Assembly (NCBI GenBank): GCA_017882405.1
Contig: JADGPO010000076.1
Location: 1 to 21,887, forward strand
Source: Solirubrobacteraceae bacterium
GTDB lineage: Bacteria; Actinomycetota; Thermoleophilia; Solirubrobacterales; Solirubrobacteraceae
DNA length: 21,887 nt
Direction: 5' to 3'
Below the pieces are notes generated by a model, which had not been told where the DNA came from, made no database searches, and saw only the letters and a program-made list of their open reading frames with translations. The position numbers and the translations under genes are program-made. This document shows, piece by piece, positions 21,453 to 21,887 of this stretch; the stretch's first letter is position 1, and each line of letters opens with the position of its first letter.

Positions 21453-21887
21453 CCTGGGACGAGCCCGAGGACTGGCGCGACGACAGGCCACCCGATGACG
21501 ACTGGCCCGACGATGAGGCCGGCCGCTGGCCGCTGACCTGGCGCGGGCTCCTGCCCCGCGAGCGGTGGATCTGGTTCGAGCGACTGTGGAGCGACGTCGG
21601 CTGCCTGCAGGAGCGCTACCGGCTGGCGGTGCGCTCGCAGTGGTGGGAGGACGAGCTGCAGGTGGAGGTGTTGGCCGCGCTGGCCGCGTGGGTATCGCGC
21701 TATGACTCGGGCGAATGGGACGACCCTCCGGGCAAGCTCTCACTGCTGTTCGACCTGGAGCGGATCGCGGGGATGCTGCGAGACGGGATCGAGCCGTTCT
21801 ATCCCGACCGCGACCGGATCGCGTTCGTCCGCCATCTGATCGATCTGGGGTGCCAGCCGCCGCCGGGAAGGAGGCTCCAGCCGGACG
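21449..21887 (+). CDS. Acidic Trp-rich protein, 3'-truncated by window edge
   Basis: The GTG at 21449 overlaps the coupling protein stop (GTGA). The frame stays open for 146 codons to the window end. The first 30 residues are very acidic (WDEPEDWRDD, DDDWPDDEAG). Then comes a Trp-rich helical part, including WRGLLPRERWIWFERLWSDV, and SQWWEDELQVEVLAALAAWV and later FDLERIAGMLRDG. The pattern of Trp residues and the size loosely resemble DUF4913-type proteins that accompany actinobacterial mobile elements, but I cannot confirm this by eye. There is no membrane segment or signal peptide. By position it could be an accessory factor for substrate recognition by the coupling protein. The end of the gene is not visible. 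Confidence 0.6.
   Translation, partial: MTWDEPEDWRDDRPPDDDWPDDEAGRWPLTWRGLLPRERWIWFERLWSDVGCLQERYRLAVRSQWWEDELQVEVLAALAAWVSRYDSGEWDDPPGKLSLLFDLERIAGMLRDGIEPFYPDRDRIAFVRHLIDLGCQPPPGRRLQPD

Noticed and set aside
1..21887. CRISPR array, tRNA, rRNA, insertion sequence, replication origin
   Set aside because: Looked for spaced repeats, cloverleaf-like segments, transposase motifs and terminal inverted repeats by eye; none was found.

Overview
The window is uniformly GC-rich with dense, tightly packed genes and several GTG starts. The conjugation-type proteins belong to families described from actinobacteria (SCO6880-type, short two-TM pilin-like subunit). Together with tandem GT-C glycosyltransferases and candidate leaderless promoters, this suggests a high-GC actinomycete, quite possibly Thermoleophilia/Solirubrobacterales. 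That placement is inference from gene content; there is no rRNA or other marker in the window.

Region A (1-3325) is the end of a catabolic operon: a 5'-truncated APC-type permease, an aldehyde dehydrogenase and a short-chain dehydrogenase with overlapping ends. A fragment of a MarR-type regulator follows. The set resembles actinobacterial polyamine/amine utilisation loci (compare M. tuberculosis Rv2857c-Rv2860c).

Region B (3297-13633) is dominated by envelope and surface-glycan genes. It holds a minus-strand O-antigen ligase/polymerase-like protein, a divergent small lipoprotein and a GH3 protein with an unusual active-site loop. Then come three GT-C-type membrane glycosyltransferases, the last two being tandem paralogues, a UDP-galactopyranose-mutase-like FAD oxidoreductase and a secreted, membrane-anchored Ser/Thr-rich protein. 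They probably assemble and modify a lipid-linked surface polysaccharide.

Region C (13813-14358) is a single DHFR/RibD-C-like reductase. It is separated by a strong hairpin from the convergent sigma factor gene.

Region D (14445-21887, continuing past the edge) is a type IV secretion/conjugation module. An ECF-like sigma factor is divergent from an operon of pilin-like protein, VirB6/TrbL-like channel protein, SCO6880-type protein, VirB4-like ATPase, VirD4/TraG-like coupling protein and an acidic Trp-rich protein. All junctions in the operon overlap by one to four bases. The 115-bp divergent intergenic region is strikingly AT-rich and carries two inverted repeats over a candidate promoter.

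The most interesting reading is that the VirB4 ATPase is split. The SCO6880-type protein looks like a VirB3/PrgI-like membrane segment fused to the VirB4 N-terminal domain, and the next gene encodes only the VirB4 ATPase domain. The break falls at the point where the two domains meet in ordinary VirB4. No relaxase, integrase, att site, tRNA, CRISPR array or insertion sequence is visible in the window, so the kind of element remains open.
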